Positions 16,985 to 27,762 of a DNA stretch of 64,000 nucleotides are shown one piece after another (position 1 is the stretch's first letter; each line of letters opens with the position of its first letter). This DNA comes from Zeus faber (lineage: Eukaryota; Chordata; Actinopteri; Zeiformes; Zeidae). The stretch covers positions 10,664,689-10,728,688 of the forward strand of contig OY482866.1 of NCBI GenBank assembly GCA_960531495.1, in the 5' to 3' direction. The notes beneath the pieces are model-generated. The model saw only the letters and a list, made by a program, of their open reading frames with translations. It was not told the DNA's origin and did not search any database. The position numbers and the translations under genes are program-made.

Positions 16985-18164
16985 CACTAACCAGACAATT
17001 TATCTCCTCCGGGAATTCAGCACGGTCATCATTACAGCCGTTTATATTCCACCGCAAGCGGACACCGACACAGCACTGTTGGACCTGTATTATGTGTTGT
17101 GCGGATTTCAAAACAAACATCCCACATCAAGTGTGCCACCAGGGGAGATAGAACTTGGGACCATTGCTACACGCCTTACAAGAACGGATACAAGACCGTC
17201 TCGCTCCCTGCTTTCGGGAAATCAGATCACGCCACGATTTCGCTGGTTCCCGTTTACAGGCCTCTGATCGCGCGAGAATTGGTGGTGACGAGGGATGTGA
17301 AGCGGTGGACGGACCAATCAGAGGCTGCGCTTCAGGACGCTCTGACTGACGTTGACTGGGACATGTTCCAATCAAGTTCCAGTGACGTCAACAAGTTTAC
17401 GGACGTAGCGGTGAGCTTCGTGGCTACGTTAGGGCACAGCAGCGTTCCCACGGTGAAAGTTCGGATATTTCCAAAACAGAAGCCGTGGGTCGATAAATCC
17501 ATCCGCTGCGCTCTGAATGCTCGCACGGCCGCTTACAACGGACAAACAGAGAGACTTCGGAGCTACAGATGGAGCAATGGGACACACGACGCTTGTGGCG
17601 GGGGCTGCAGACTATAACAACCTATAAGAGCAGCTCCGATGGGTTAAAAGCAGAGAATCCATTTCACCGGCCACCATCAAAGCATGTGCATGTGTGTGTG
17701 TGTGCAAGCATGTGTTATAGTGTGGTGTGTTGCGTGATGAATAAAGACTGTTTCTTCTTCTTTCTGGGTTGTTCGGTGTTACCGTATTGCTGCGCCGTAC
17801 GGTTGTATACTGTGCTGTATATATCACAAACACTACCTCTCTTTATTCACATGCCACATTAATGCACATATCTGTATATACATATATAGCCTATCCCATA
17901 TACATAAGCCTATTCCCTTTATCTATTCTGTACCCCCACCCTGCATTACCCTTGAGTTTTTGTTTTATTCTATATATTTTCATTTTATTCTACTGCATTA
18001 CGTTTTAGGAATCAGGTGGTCAAGTAGAAATTCTTAGGTAGCTACTGTGTTCAGTCTAGGACATATTGTGTGCAATCACCAGGTGCGTTGCATTGACATT
18101 TCACTGCATATATGTATGAAAGTATATATATGTATGTGACGAATAAACCTCTTGAATCTTGAAT
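16985..18164 (+). mobile_element. CR1/L2-like LINE, internally deleted copy
   Basis: The left part encodes endonuclease-domain sequence (VIITAVYIPPQADTDTALL near 17024-17080, then the stretch around the SDH motif). The reverse transcriptase is missing. The copy jumps at about 17690 through a GT-rich patch to a 3' UTR shared with the copies at 50 and 57.5 kb (CACATATCTGTATATA, CTGCATTACGTTTTAGGAAT, TTGCATTGACATTTCACTGC). It ends with AATAAACC and CTTGAATCTTGAAT. Short tandem 3' ends fit the CR1/L2 group. The 5' boundary is approximate. Confidence 0.8.
17099..17617 (+). pseudogene. LINE ORF2 fragment: endonuclease C-terminus and linker
   Basis: A 172-codon open frame remains from a CR1/L2-type ORF2 protein. 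It contains HIKCATRGDRTWDH (family form CATRGENTLDH), then GKSDHATISLVPVYRPL, whose SDH is the last conserved motif of the apurinic-type endonuclease. The region before the reverse transcriptase follows, with FPKQKPWVDKSIRCALNART, and then WRGLQTITTYKSSS. An intact ORF2 would run on through a reverse transcriptase of several hundred residues; here it stops. Between the preceding endonuclease piece (to about 17085) and this one, part of the domain including the GDFN motif is gone. It is a dead fragment with no host function inferred. Confidence 0.8.
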
Positions 18165-18274
18165 TTGGGACACGTTGCTAATTAACACCATCCATGACGC
18201 CTGGTTGCCACCAGAACCGGACATGGGTGAAAAAACGGTAAACAAATGTGTCAAAAATGTCACTGTGCGCGCAG

Positions 18275-18277
<3 letters not shown>

Positions 18278-18332
<55 letters not shown>
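18278..18332. repeat. (CA)n microsatellite
   Basis: About 27 CA units preceded by GCGCGCAGGCG. Confidence 0.97.
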
Positions 18333-18335
<3 letters not shown>

Positions 18336-18748
18336 ATTAACACATCTTGACAAATAAGTACTGTCTAACACAAACACACAGACAAACAAACAAACTCACA
18401 CAAACACACACTCAGACACACACGCACGCGCACAGTCACAGGATCATCTTGTCATGTCTGGGGACAAAGGATGATTAATCACACCCAGTGCAGATGGCCA
18501 CACCAGGGAGAGGGAGAGGAATAGGAATAGGATGAGGGGAGATGTGAGGAGAGTGGGGCCGACTCATATCTCTGTCTCTCTCGCCCTCTCTCGGCATCCG
18601 TCTTGAGCTCTTTCACTCTCTTGTTTTGATTTCCCTCCATCTTGGCTCTCGGCTGCCTCTCTCCATTCGGCGCTCTGCCACGGGAGACTAATAGATTTAT
18701 GACTGTGTCTTTCAGTGGCTGTCTGACTGGCATTAATGACAAGAGTGC

Positions 18749-18753
18749 AAGCG

Positions 18754-18800
<47 letters not shown>
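18749..18800. repeat. (GC)n(CA)n compound microsatellite
   Basis: Six GC units run straight into 20 CA units, the same arrangement as at 9897-9952. Confidence 0.96.
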
Positions 18801-18802
<2 letters not shown>

Positions 18803-20189
18803 TGAAATGTGCACAATAAACCAGCGACAAGTAGCTGAAAAATGCCAACATGCACTCTCTTACCAACATACCCGTTCACCAGCACACATTTCTCATATAC
18901 AGCATATACGACCTGAAAAGGATAATAATCGCCATCGCACCCTGGGGAGTGATGAATTGTTTGATATGCTGCTTCACCCTCCACTTCAGCCTCTAACATT
19001 TGGAAATGAAATCGTCAAAAAAAGAAAGTTTTCAGGGGCCAGACACAGTGTTTGAAATACAAGCAGTGTTCCTCAGACGTTCCTCAGCCCGAGTGCAAAG
19101 CAGACATAAGCCCCCCTTTCCCACCTGGGAGCCGTAACATTGCCGAAAAAGAAAAAAAAAATCATCTTGTAAAGGCAGCAGGTAGTCGTTCCCACATCGG
19201 CTTCCTTGAGGGAAACGTTCCGTATGGAGTCTGTTCCTACAGAGATGACTGTTCCGGATTCATTACGTCACGCTTGCGCCAGAGGCGTCTGACATCACGC
19301 GAGACGAGGCGACAGAAAGGGTTTTTGTCCCCGCCCCCACAGACTTTTCCCTCCGCTGACAGAGAGGGGACGGAGCCCTCGTCCCCGGGCACAATAACAC
19401 AAAAGCTATTTAATCAGGGATCATTTCCAACCTGCCCGACACCGTCCGCCTGCAGAGAAGGAACCTTCTCCACCCGTTCTACCTCGCCATGTCCGCTTGA
19501 TCCCTCCGGCGGGGAAGCAAAGCACTTGTGCCTGATGTCCCCGCATCACACCCCTACCTCTAAAAGAAAGGTCTAGGGTCTGGGTGGCATTTTTAAGAAA
19601 AATAACAGAATTTAAGAATAAAAAGACCTGTCTCTGTAGAGACTGGACGTGTTTCAGCTTCTCGTCTTTGCATCCGAGCGCCACGGTTCGAACTCGCCAT
19701 TTTAGCAAATGTTTTTTTTTCTCTTCCTGAATCCCGAAAAAAAAAAAAACACTTTAATATTTGTGTGATATAAATATTCATAAAAACCCACAATAAGTGT
19801 TTCATTTGCATTCGGCTCCACCCCTACTTTACAGAAATGTAACTGCTTCCATTCCCACATACTTCCATTCACAGCCATTCAGGCAACATGCCGGAAAGTA
19901 TATTACCTGGAGAGTGGGGAAATTTTTCTGGAACAACTTTCACGGAATATCACCATCATCTCACCGACTCCCATACTCACATGAGGCCAGTACAGAACAT
20001 TGCCGGTAGATTAATGGTTTTAAGTGCAAGTGGGAAAGGGGCTTTCTCAACAAATCTGTAGAATACAGTATAGTGTAGAGAAGTGCATTGAGGTGCACAG
20101 GCTGTATTTGTTAGAAAAGTGATATAGTGGAAATCTCTTAGTTTCATCATCAAGTCTGAAAACCAATGGACACTGTATAAGCCATTGGC
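18801..20189. other. Intronic sequence, nothing recognised
   Basis: It contains an open frame of 174 codons at 19052-19576 (plus) with no recognisable family, and GC-rich sequence around 19260-19560. No repeat family was assigned. Confidence 0.35.
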
Positions 20190-20421
20190 CATAAGTCGCC
20201 ACAAGATGGCGTCGCTCCAGCTTTTGCGAGTTAGTGTTTATTTACCTGACTATCCTACTTGTTTTCACTCGAAACACTTGAGCGAACCGAACCTACAACA
20301 GACACTCACTATTGGATATACATCAAAGCTGCAAGAACTTTTTGGCTCACCTGTTCAACTTCGAACAGCTCCCTCTGGAGCTGATCAGATCACTGCGACC
20401 AGATGGACAATTCTTAGTGAC

Positions 20422-20512
20422 CGAAAAGGCTCGTAGACGGAGACGCGACCGCAGGCAGAGACGGTTACCCCGTCTCTGCCTGCGGTCGCGTCTCCGTCTA
20501 CGAGCCTTTTCG
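20422..20512. repeat. Perfect inverted repeat, 43-bp arms, 5-base loop
   Basis: Arm 1 at 20422-20464 and arm 2 at 20470-20512 are exact reverse complements, separated by TTACC. They lie in the arginine-rich N-terminal part of the LINE ORF2. The second arm replaces what the family normally encodes between that region and the endonuclease start (LANVRSLFNKLDEL, from 20581). Confidence 0.98.
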
Positions 20513-20589
20513 AGGTGGAGGTGGAGTGCGTGCTAAGCTAAGACTAAACCCGCACCGAAACTGCGCTGCCTAGCATCTTCCTTGCCAAC

Positions 20590-21015
20590 GTGCGTTCTTT
20601 GTTCAACAAGCTGGACGAACTCAAGATATGGACTCTCACACAGAAAAGCCTTATGGACTGTAACGTCATGTTTTTCACTGAAACTCGGCTTAACAACGAT
20701 GAGGTTCAACATCTGACTACGTGGTGTAAAAACAATAACCTGGAACTCGACACCAAGAAGATCAAGGAGATCATTGTGGACTTCAGGAGAACCAGAAGCA
20801 GGGCACACACCCCCCTCCATATCAGTGGTGCTGAGGTGGAGCGTGTGTCTAGCTTTAAGTTCCTTGGGGTCCACATCACAGAAAATCTCTCTTGGTCCCT
20901 CAACTCCTCCAGTCTGGTGAAGAAGGCGCATCAGCGCCTTCACTTCCTACGGACCCTTAAGAAACCACAGCTTTGTCCTAGGATTCTAATCGGACTTCTA
21001 CAGCTGTACCACTGA
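20590..21015 (+). pseudogene. LINE ORF2 remnant: endonuclease start fused to C-terminal region
   Basis: A 141-codon frame joins two distant parts of a CR1/L2-type ORF2. The first 35 or so residues are the start of the apurinic-type endonuclease (RSLFNKLDEL, then FTETRLNN with the conserved TET). They run directly into sequence from beyond the polymerase active site (VQHLTTWCKNNNLELDTKK, IIVDFRRTRSRAHTPLHI, VSSFKFLGVHITENLSWS). The catalytic reverse transcriptase motifs, including the YADD box, are absent, so roughly 2 kb has been deleted in frame. The C-terminal part continues in other frames to 21325 (HSNHGLFILLPSGKRYRSL). It cannot be active. Confidence 0.85.
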
Positions 21016-21282
21016 GAGCATACTTACAAACTGCATCTCCGTCTGGTACAGTAACTGCCACGTTGCAGACCGCAAGGCACTACAATGAGTACTGAACTCT
21101 GCCCAGAGGACTATAGGCCGTATGCCCCCCCCCCCCATCCACAACACAAACCATAACCGCTGCTTAAACAAAGCCAAATCCATTGTCAAGGATGACACCC
21201 ACTCTAACCATGGACTTTTCATCCTTCTCCCATCTGGCAAGCGATACAGGAGCCTGCGCTCCCACACCAGCAGGCTCAAGTA

Positions 21283-21324
21283 CAGCTTCTTTCCAGAGGC
21301 GCTGTTGCCTCTGGAAAGAAGCTG
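21283..21324. repeat. Perfect inverted repeat, 18-bp arms
   Basis: Arms at 21283-21300 and 21307-21324 flank the loop GCTGTT. The first arm is normal LINE coding sequence (…YSFFPEA). The second replaces the next codons of the ORF2 C-terminus. Confidence 0.95.
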
Positions 21325-21360
21325 AGAACACTGTTGAATAAACCCCCACCCCCCCTCTAG

Positions 21361-21600
21361 CACTGGACTTTTAAATGGTTACCTGCTTACCTGTTGCATC
21401 TCACTTTCTGCAATGTTCAGCTGTTAACATTTACTGCCTTGCACTGTATAACTGCTTACACTCATTACTGCACTGTCTAGCCCTGGACTTTTAAATGGCT
21501 ACCTGCTTACCTGTTGCATTTTACTCGCTGCAATGTCTACCTGTTTACATTTACTGCTTTTCACTGTATAAGTGTTTACACTCACTATACACAATACTGA
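21361..21600 (+). repeat. 120-bp tandem duplication in LINE 3' UTR
   Basis: Two diverged units with exactly 120-bp offset (21361 and 21481). Both begin CTGGACTTTTAAATGG and contain ACCTGCTTACCTGTTGCA, then TTTACTGC and CACTGTATAA. Confidence 0.9.
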
Positions 21601-21830
21601 CACAATACTTTCTGTACATAATCTCCCTATACTCCTGACAAACCTGTATTTATAACCTTACACTGTTGTACATAATACATCTCTTTTGCCTACATAACTG
21701 CACAGACACACTGTCCTCAAATAGCACTTTGGTATTTAAATGTTTCTTTTGCACTTCTGGTTAGACGTCAACTGCATTTCATTGGTTCTGTACCGTTTCT
21801 CTGCTAGTGACAATAAAGTTGAATCTAATC

Positions 21831-22682
21831 GCTTTTATCAGCATTTGGTGGAGATGGTGTACTCTGTGCTTAGCCTCTTAACTCGACCATTTGTTCAGCC
21901 AGTGTGAACGATGCGCTACATAGGTGAGCAGTGTCAGAGCAGTGGTTCTGAAACAGCACAGTCTCAGTACAGCATGTTCATGTTTTGACACGATCCATTA
22001 CAACAGGTCAAGTTCAAGAGACACACACACATCTTTACGTCCGACTGCTTGTAAAGATGTGTGTGTTCTGATGAAGCTGGATGTCTCACCAAGCTTCCAC
22101 GACATCCCCCGCTATTTATCTTTATGAACTGCACCATAAATGTGTCTGCAAGTGTGACAGTTTTCAATAAAATATGGTTAGTGCTGCCATTTGGGTGTCA
22201 ACCCAGAAATTCCTTTGTTTTGATCTCGAAAGAATGATGTGCTCTGTTCCATCGGTTAAAAATATGGCCGGATATTTTACTTATTCAAATTTGATTTATT
22301 TCAATGTAGTAAGCATCAAGTGCTAATGAGATTCATAATGTGATAAAAAAAAATAATAAATCAAGCATTGCCTGGTGGAATGGTATATTTTGACACAGTC
22401 TGCACAATTTATAAGAACTCTCCTTTCCACTTTTCTTCTGGTCATTTCATAGGAGTTCACCTTTCCAACGGTAATTTATTCTTGACATTTCAAAGATATT
22501 TTACTGGATTAGCCTTGATACAGGGTGGTAAATCGTACAATGTGGAGGAATCAAAATGCGTGTAATTAAAAATATTGTACATTGCCACAGGACATGAGTT
22601 AATCGTTTGTCTATTTATATTAGCAGCATGACAGATGAAGCAGATGGACTCCATCTTAACTTTAGTGGAGTTGAACCATGAT
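21831..22682. other. Intronic sequence with one short palindrome
   Basis: No gene. It contains the inverted repeat at 22023-22066, listed separately. Confidence 0.4.
22023..22066. repeat. Perfect inverted repeat, 16-bp arms
   Basis: ACACACACATCTTTAC at 22023-22038 pairs with GTAAAGATGTGTGTGT at 22051-22066 across a 12-base loop. A CA repeat on one arm faces a GT repeat on the other. Confidence 0.95.
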
Positions 22683-22683
22683 A

Positions 22684-22847
22684 CACAGTACGGTATGCAG
22701 GCCTGGCCATGAGATATACAGTACGCAGGCCTGGCCATGAGAGATACAGTATGCAGGCCTGGCCATTGGAGATACAGTATGCAGGCCTGGCTATGAGATA
22801 TACAGTACGCAGGCCTGGCTATGAGATATACAGTATGCAGGCCTGGC
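22684..22847. repeat. 28-bp minisatellite, six copies
   Basis: CAGGCCTGG recurs at 22698, 22726, 22754, 22782, 22810 and 22838, an exact 28-base period. Units differ mainly by CCAT/CTAT and TACGC/TATGC. There are no spacers between units. Confidence 0.95.
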
Positions 22848-22850
22848 AAA

Positions 22851-23760
22851 CCATATTATTCCTCTGAGGTATGAAAACTGCAACCGCGCAACACAAGAGC
22901 TCGGACCAAATAATTGCTGGCGAGGAGACGAGGGTACGAGGCATTGGAATGAAATGATAGACTTGATGGCCACAATGCAGCGAGCGTCTGATTCCATCAT
23001 AACGAGGAATCATTTCACGTGCAAGGCTTGGACACAATCCTTCCGCCAGCGTATAGTGTTCAAGTTTACAATGCACCGGATTAATTTTCTTCAATTTCTT
23101 ATTCCCACTGAGCTCTATTTAGAAAATCTATTAGGCCTATGAAACCAGCGATAATCCACCACCATGGAAACAGGCCCTCTACTTTACCCCCATTGCTCCA
23201 AATTGTGGTCATTAAGCCTGACTGATTATCCGGCCTGTGGTGATGCCAATGGATCGGCTAAATAGGATTATATAATGAATTAGAGCGGGTGGTTTAACTT
23301 TCCTGCCTATTCTTACCCCCTAGCCTGCAGTCTTTTTTTCCCTTCCATTTTGTTCTTTTATAACCCCCTTCCCAGTTATTCTCACTTCCGTTTTTGTTGG
23401 TAGACATAGTCTATTATGTGGGTAGGGTTTTTTCCCCCCGCTGTTTTAAAGGCAGGGGCATGGTTCATGGTCATGTGGTTTCCAGAAACAATTCCTATCA
23501 ACAGGAGTTGGTTTGGACTCACAGCACACTGTCTGAGTTTGCCTTTTTCGACTTTGTAACCGCGGTTTCGGTTTGGGTCTCGACTCAGCTTCGGTGGAGG
23601 CCGGTGGGGAGCGAAGCATCAAAGGAGGACACAATCAAAAAAAGGGCAAAAAGCAGTTAAGTACACCGGCTGTTTGTTTCTCCCCCAAACAGCCAGTCAC
23701 TTATAGAAGCATTTCATGAGGAAAATAAAGCTCTGGCCTCATTTTTGATCTCTCCCTCTC
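22851..23760. other. Intronic sequence, nothing recognised
   Basis: No gene or element assigned. The non-repetitive stretch at about 23140-23290 (GATAATCC, ATTAAGCC motifs) might be conserved regulatory DNA, but nothing here proves it. Confidence 0.3.
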
Positions 23761-23882
23761 AGAACTCTGTTCTTCTCTCCCTCCCGTCTCTCTCTCCCCC
23801 TCCCGTCTCTCTCTCCCTCTCCCGTCTCTCTCTCCCTCCCGTCTCTCTCTCTCCCTCCCGTCTCTCTCTCCCTCCCGTCTCT
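23761..23882. repeat. Pyrimidine minisatellite, CCCTCCCGTCTCTCTCT-type
   Basis: About six units of 16-18 bases built on TCCCGTCTCTCTC. The opposite strand is a pure GA-rich tract. Confidence 0.9.
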
Positions 23883-24188
23883 TTTTTATAAGAGGAAAAA
23901 AACCCCCACAAAAAAATGCAGAGCAGAAATAACACATTGCTTCATTTTCTCGTATAATTTGGCGCCCCACACTCACTCCACAACCGTTTAAGGCAAAAAA
24001 GGTTTTATGACATTAGCATCTCAACATCTGTCAATTAAAAAAAACAAAACGAAAAAAAACAGACATCCTGGTCTTTCTAAACCTTTCCAGGCTGTATTCC
24101 GGTTCCTATACAAGCTGAACCCATTTCCGAATACGACTCAGCTAACTAGTGTCTCCAAAGTGACAACGGATGCATTCTCTCTCTCTCC
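23881..24188 (+). repeat. Dispersed or duplicated unit, copy 1
   Basis: Nearly identical to 34968-35260 in the same orientation. Shared blocks include AATGCAGAGCAGAA, TTTCTCGTATAATTTGGCGC, CCCCACACTCACTCCACA and ACGACTCAGCTAACTAGTGT. Copy 1 has two short extra segments (near 24050 and 24080). Both copies start at a T-rich run with AAGAGGAAAAAA and end in a CT-rich tract. Confidence 0.9.
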
Positions 24189-24878
24189 CCCCCCCCCCCC
24201 CCCCCCTTTGGTCTCCTCTTCCTCCATCTTTCAGTCCCCCCTACCCCCCTCCCCTCGACTGTTTGCTCTCCCTCTCCCGCGGCCACATCATAAACCCTCT
24301 GCATCCCACTGTGATTTGAAGCACCTCTTTCAATTGCAAGCCAACTGTCACACACACGCACGCGTGCATGCACACATACTGCTGGCTGTGTATCCAAACT
24401 GTTATGAGTTGGCACAAGTAACATTCGCTCTCAAAAGTGGGCCCAGTGGCAGTCCCGCACAGCTGATATTTGGATAGCCCAGGTATTAACATGGCCACCA
24501 GTCTTTAAACATGCAGCGATGCCCAAAGGTCTTACATTCACGCGGTGCAGCAAACTCTGGGCCACGCATTCCACACAACCTTCCTGCCAGGGATGTTCTT
24601 TCTCCCTCCCTCTGTTTTTTTTCCCCCACCCACCCATCCGACAATGCCTCCGTCCCCATTCATCCCGCCGTCCATGTTTGTGTCTTCCCTTCCATCACTC
24701 CCTCACTCACCGACACCCACTCACTCCGCCAACTCGCTCTCTCTCGCTCTCTCTCGCTCTCTCTCTCTCTCTCTCTGTTCGTTCCTTTCATCTCTTCCTT
24801 CACTCTTCACAGGGCTCTTCATTTCACTGGAACGATGGATGAGAGGCTGAGGCCATCTGCAAGAGCTGATAAAACCGC

Positions 24879-24928
<50 letters not shown>

Positions 24929-26664
24929 CAGATATATCAATGCAAACAGACAGAACCACGTGTGTCCGGCCAAAATCAGCCAACTACAGTAGGTGCAGAG
25001 ATTTTGACCACTCAACACAAAGACCAACGTGTTGCCACACACACACACACACACAGAAAATACTGACTTAAATCTTACAGAAAATACAAACATGCAGAGA
25101 CAGACTCATTAGAGGAAACAGCAACTTTAAGATAAAGCATATTTTCGAGAGTATTGAAGACATGGAGAGAGAGAGAGAGAGAGCGAGAGAGAGATGAGAA
25201 GAGGGGCGGGGGAGATGAAAGACGATGCAAAATAGTGGAAAATGAAAGGCATCCGTGCCAGAATAAAAAATGAGGCAAATTAGATTTTTGAGCAAAGTGA
25301 TGGGAACGATGTGAACGTGAAAGTAAGAGGTGTGGTGGGAGCGAGGACGGTAGTGAGTGGAATTTAGCCACCTGGAGAGATGGATTATGGAGAGAAGGGA
25401 GGATGGCGAGAGAGGGACGACAGGGGGAAAAAAAGAGAAAGGGAGGAGATGAAGAGGAGTGGAAGTTCATACTGTATGTTTGTCAAAGCCCGAGAGAAAC
25501 GGTCTGGAGCATAAACGAAAACAAGACGGAATTATGCACTCGGCTGGATTATTAAAGCTATTCCTCTCCGTCACTTGAATGCTTTATAATATCACTTGTC
25601 AGTTCTGATTTCAGAGAGGTAGCATAACTGCCACCACACTCTTACAGATGACAAAATAAAAAAAGTAATGCTTTGAATTACAAATCTCCACTAGCCATGG
25701 TGGGACTACCCAATGTCACCATTATACAGTACTGTAGACGCAGACACAGTCTTTGCGTCAAAATATACTCAAAGACAACGCTAATAACTTTGTTTTAAAT
25801 TAATAATCAATAAATTAGGTTTTAATAAATTAATTTAAAAAAAAAAAGTTTTATAACGCAATGATAAAAAAACAAAAAAAAAAAGTTTCATGGACTTGAA
25901 ACTCAAGATCAGCTTGCCTTGTTGGTGAAGTGGTAGCTTCATAAAGTATATGTGCGAATAAATTAAACAACTGGATACAAACAGAAAAAAATATAAATTA
26001 TATGTATGCACCTACGCTTTTAAAAAGCAGCAATCTCTGTTTTCTGTCAAAGTGTGAAGTAATGTGACGCAATATCCTGGCAAAGCTACAGCAACGCCAA
26101 GAAAGATATCTGGATATCTCAGTTAATTGGGTGGGTGGGTGGATGGATAGATGGATGGATGGATAAATAGACAGAGCGATAGAGCGATAATTAATGATGT
26201 ACAATGTATATTTCAACATCGCAAGCATAATTGCAAATGTCGAAAAACCCTCAAATGCCAGTGTAGGTGTATAGAGCCAAGTTTAATACAACATTTACAA
26301 GCATGATTACAAAGGTATAGCAAACAGACAAGCTCATATGCTAACAGCACGTAGCGGCATAATAAACTTTCCGGGTGATTAACCTGCCAACGCAGCTGAA
26401 TCGCAGTAAAACCCACTTACGTGAGAGGACTGTGGAAAAATTAACAGCCAAATAATTGAAATCCTAAAAGGAATGCTAAGGATATCATGAGCCCAGACAA
26501 TGCTGAAAAAATAGGATTTTTTTTTATTGGAATCAATGAAACAAATGAAATAACAATATTATTATTTGCTTCTGAGATCAGACTTATTTACGCTCCATAA
26601 ATATCTTGCTTGTTAGGAGATGGATACACAGCCGTGTGCATAAAAACCAATTCAATTGTAAATG
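24189..26664. other. Intronic sequence with simple repeats
   Basis: It holds a poly(C) run at 24188-24207, CT-rich sequence at 24735-24778, CA tracts, a GA tract at about 25167-25195, and a GGAT/GGTG tetranucleotide patch at about 26128-26165. No gene was recognised. Confidence 0.45.
24882..24925. repeat. (CA)n microsatellite
   Basis: About 22 CA units. A smaller one lies at 25036-25055. Confidence 0.97.
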
Positions 26665-26672
26665 GTACACAA

Positions 26673-27453
26673 TGAGCTCGGGCGATCGTGCAAAATTCCC
26701 ATCGGTGATCGCTGAGGGGAGCGTGACGCAATGCGGCTAATGTGGTCTCCCCATTGTAGAAGTACAGGATTTATTATTCACAAGTATTTACATCCAGTTT
26801 TTACTAAATTAAGTCCCATAGCAACAGAAAGCAACGGGGAGAAGGTGTGATGTGCGTCACAGTAGGGACACAGGTTTTTTTTTGGAACCGGACGTGACAG
26901 GACAGCCCCTTAACTGAGTTGTGTTTAAAAATATATGTGTTTCAAACATGTAGGAAACAATTAAAATAAATAGATCAAAAATAAAAACACAGGCACAGGA
27001 TTCAGGCACTGGTGTCCAACGCTGTCTAGAGGAGGAAAAAAAATAAAAATAAAAAAGAAAGAAACTCCACTCCAGTTCTCTGAGTGAGGTTTGTTTTTCA
27101 TTTTCCATACAGGTAAGAAACTAAGTAAACAAAATAAATCAAAATCTTTCTCTACGAGATTATATTACATATTCCTGTATTATAAACAACTGCATATAGA
27201 GCGGGGAAGTGAAATCGGATCACCAGTGGCTACTCGACAGCTCTGAGCTCCCCCTCAATCTTGCCCTCTCTCCGTCTTCCCATCTCTCCGCTCCAGTTTC
27301 AGAGCACTGTAAACAGCACTTACACCATTCCAATGCTCGGATTTTTCCTGCCAATTTTTTCTTTTTATAAAAAATAGTCTAACATTAATGTCAACCGCGA
27401 TCGATGGAGTCAACCGTTGATTGGCGATTCAATTGTACATCTGCCCGAGCCGA
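26673..27453 (+). mobile_element. Complete non-autonomous hAT element (family A)
   Basis: 781 bp bounded by a perfect 8-bp direct repeat, GTACACAA, at 26665-26672 and 27454-27461. An 8-bp target duplication is the hallmark of the hAT superfamily. Imperfect terminal inverted repeats are TGAGCTCGGGC at the left and GCCCGAGCCGA at the right; other copies carry TAGGCTTGGGC. There is no transposase frame, so it must have been moved in trans. It is the reference for the partial copies at 930, 2421, 5150, 41321 and 53612. Confidence 0.88.
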
Positions 27454-27461
27454 GTACACAA

Positions 27462-27533
27462 CCCCAGCAAACACATACGCTCATTATTTCTAAACTATTC
27501 ACGACCTGAAATATACTGGACTTGATTAAAACT

Positions 27534-27574
<41 letters not shown>

Positions 27575-27762
27575 AAATAAGAATGGGAACACGCGTAAAT
27601 GTGGCGGTAATGGATAAACAGAAAGGAATGGAAACTCAATTGGCTAACATAACAGGCTGTTTGCAGCACAAAGAGGCATTCCAAATGATGGAGAGAGAGA
27701 GAGACCTATTCTAATTCCACTGAGAGAGAGTGTGCACACACAACACAGACACACAAACACAC
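27462..27762. other. Short intronic spacer
   Basis: It contains only a (CA)n microsatellite at 27535-27570 and a short GA run near 27692. Confidence 0.5.
27535..27570. repeat. (CA)n microsatellite
   Basis: About 18 CA units. Confidence 0.97.

Larger units (their letters stand above)
20190..21830 (+). mobile_element. CR1/L2-like LINE, second subfamily, internally deleted
   Basis: It begins in the N-terminal part of ORF2 (ACAAGATGGCGTCGCTCCAG). It then carries the start of the endonuclease domain, a large internal deletion, the C-terminal region, and a 3' UTR that ends at GACAATAAAGTTGAATCTAA, a common fish LINE 3' end. Its 3' UTR differs from that of the other LINE copies in the window. A 43-bp inverted duplication (20422-20512), an 18-bp one (21283-21324) and a 120-bp tandem duplication (21361-21600) all lie within it. 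Confidence 0.85.

Noticed and set aside
17670-17720. GT-rich patch as a separate microsatellite
   Set aside because: Short and impure; it lies at the deletion junction of the LINE copy and is described there.
19052-19576. A 174-codon open frame on plus
   Set aside because: No recognisable domain, no splice signals in register, biased composition. Plausible by chance in GC-richer DNA.
22684-22847. Possible CRISPR array (28-bp repeats)
   Set aside because: Units are contiguous with no spacers, in a vertebrate genome. It is a minisatellite.
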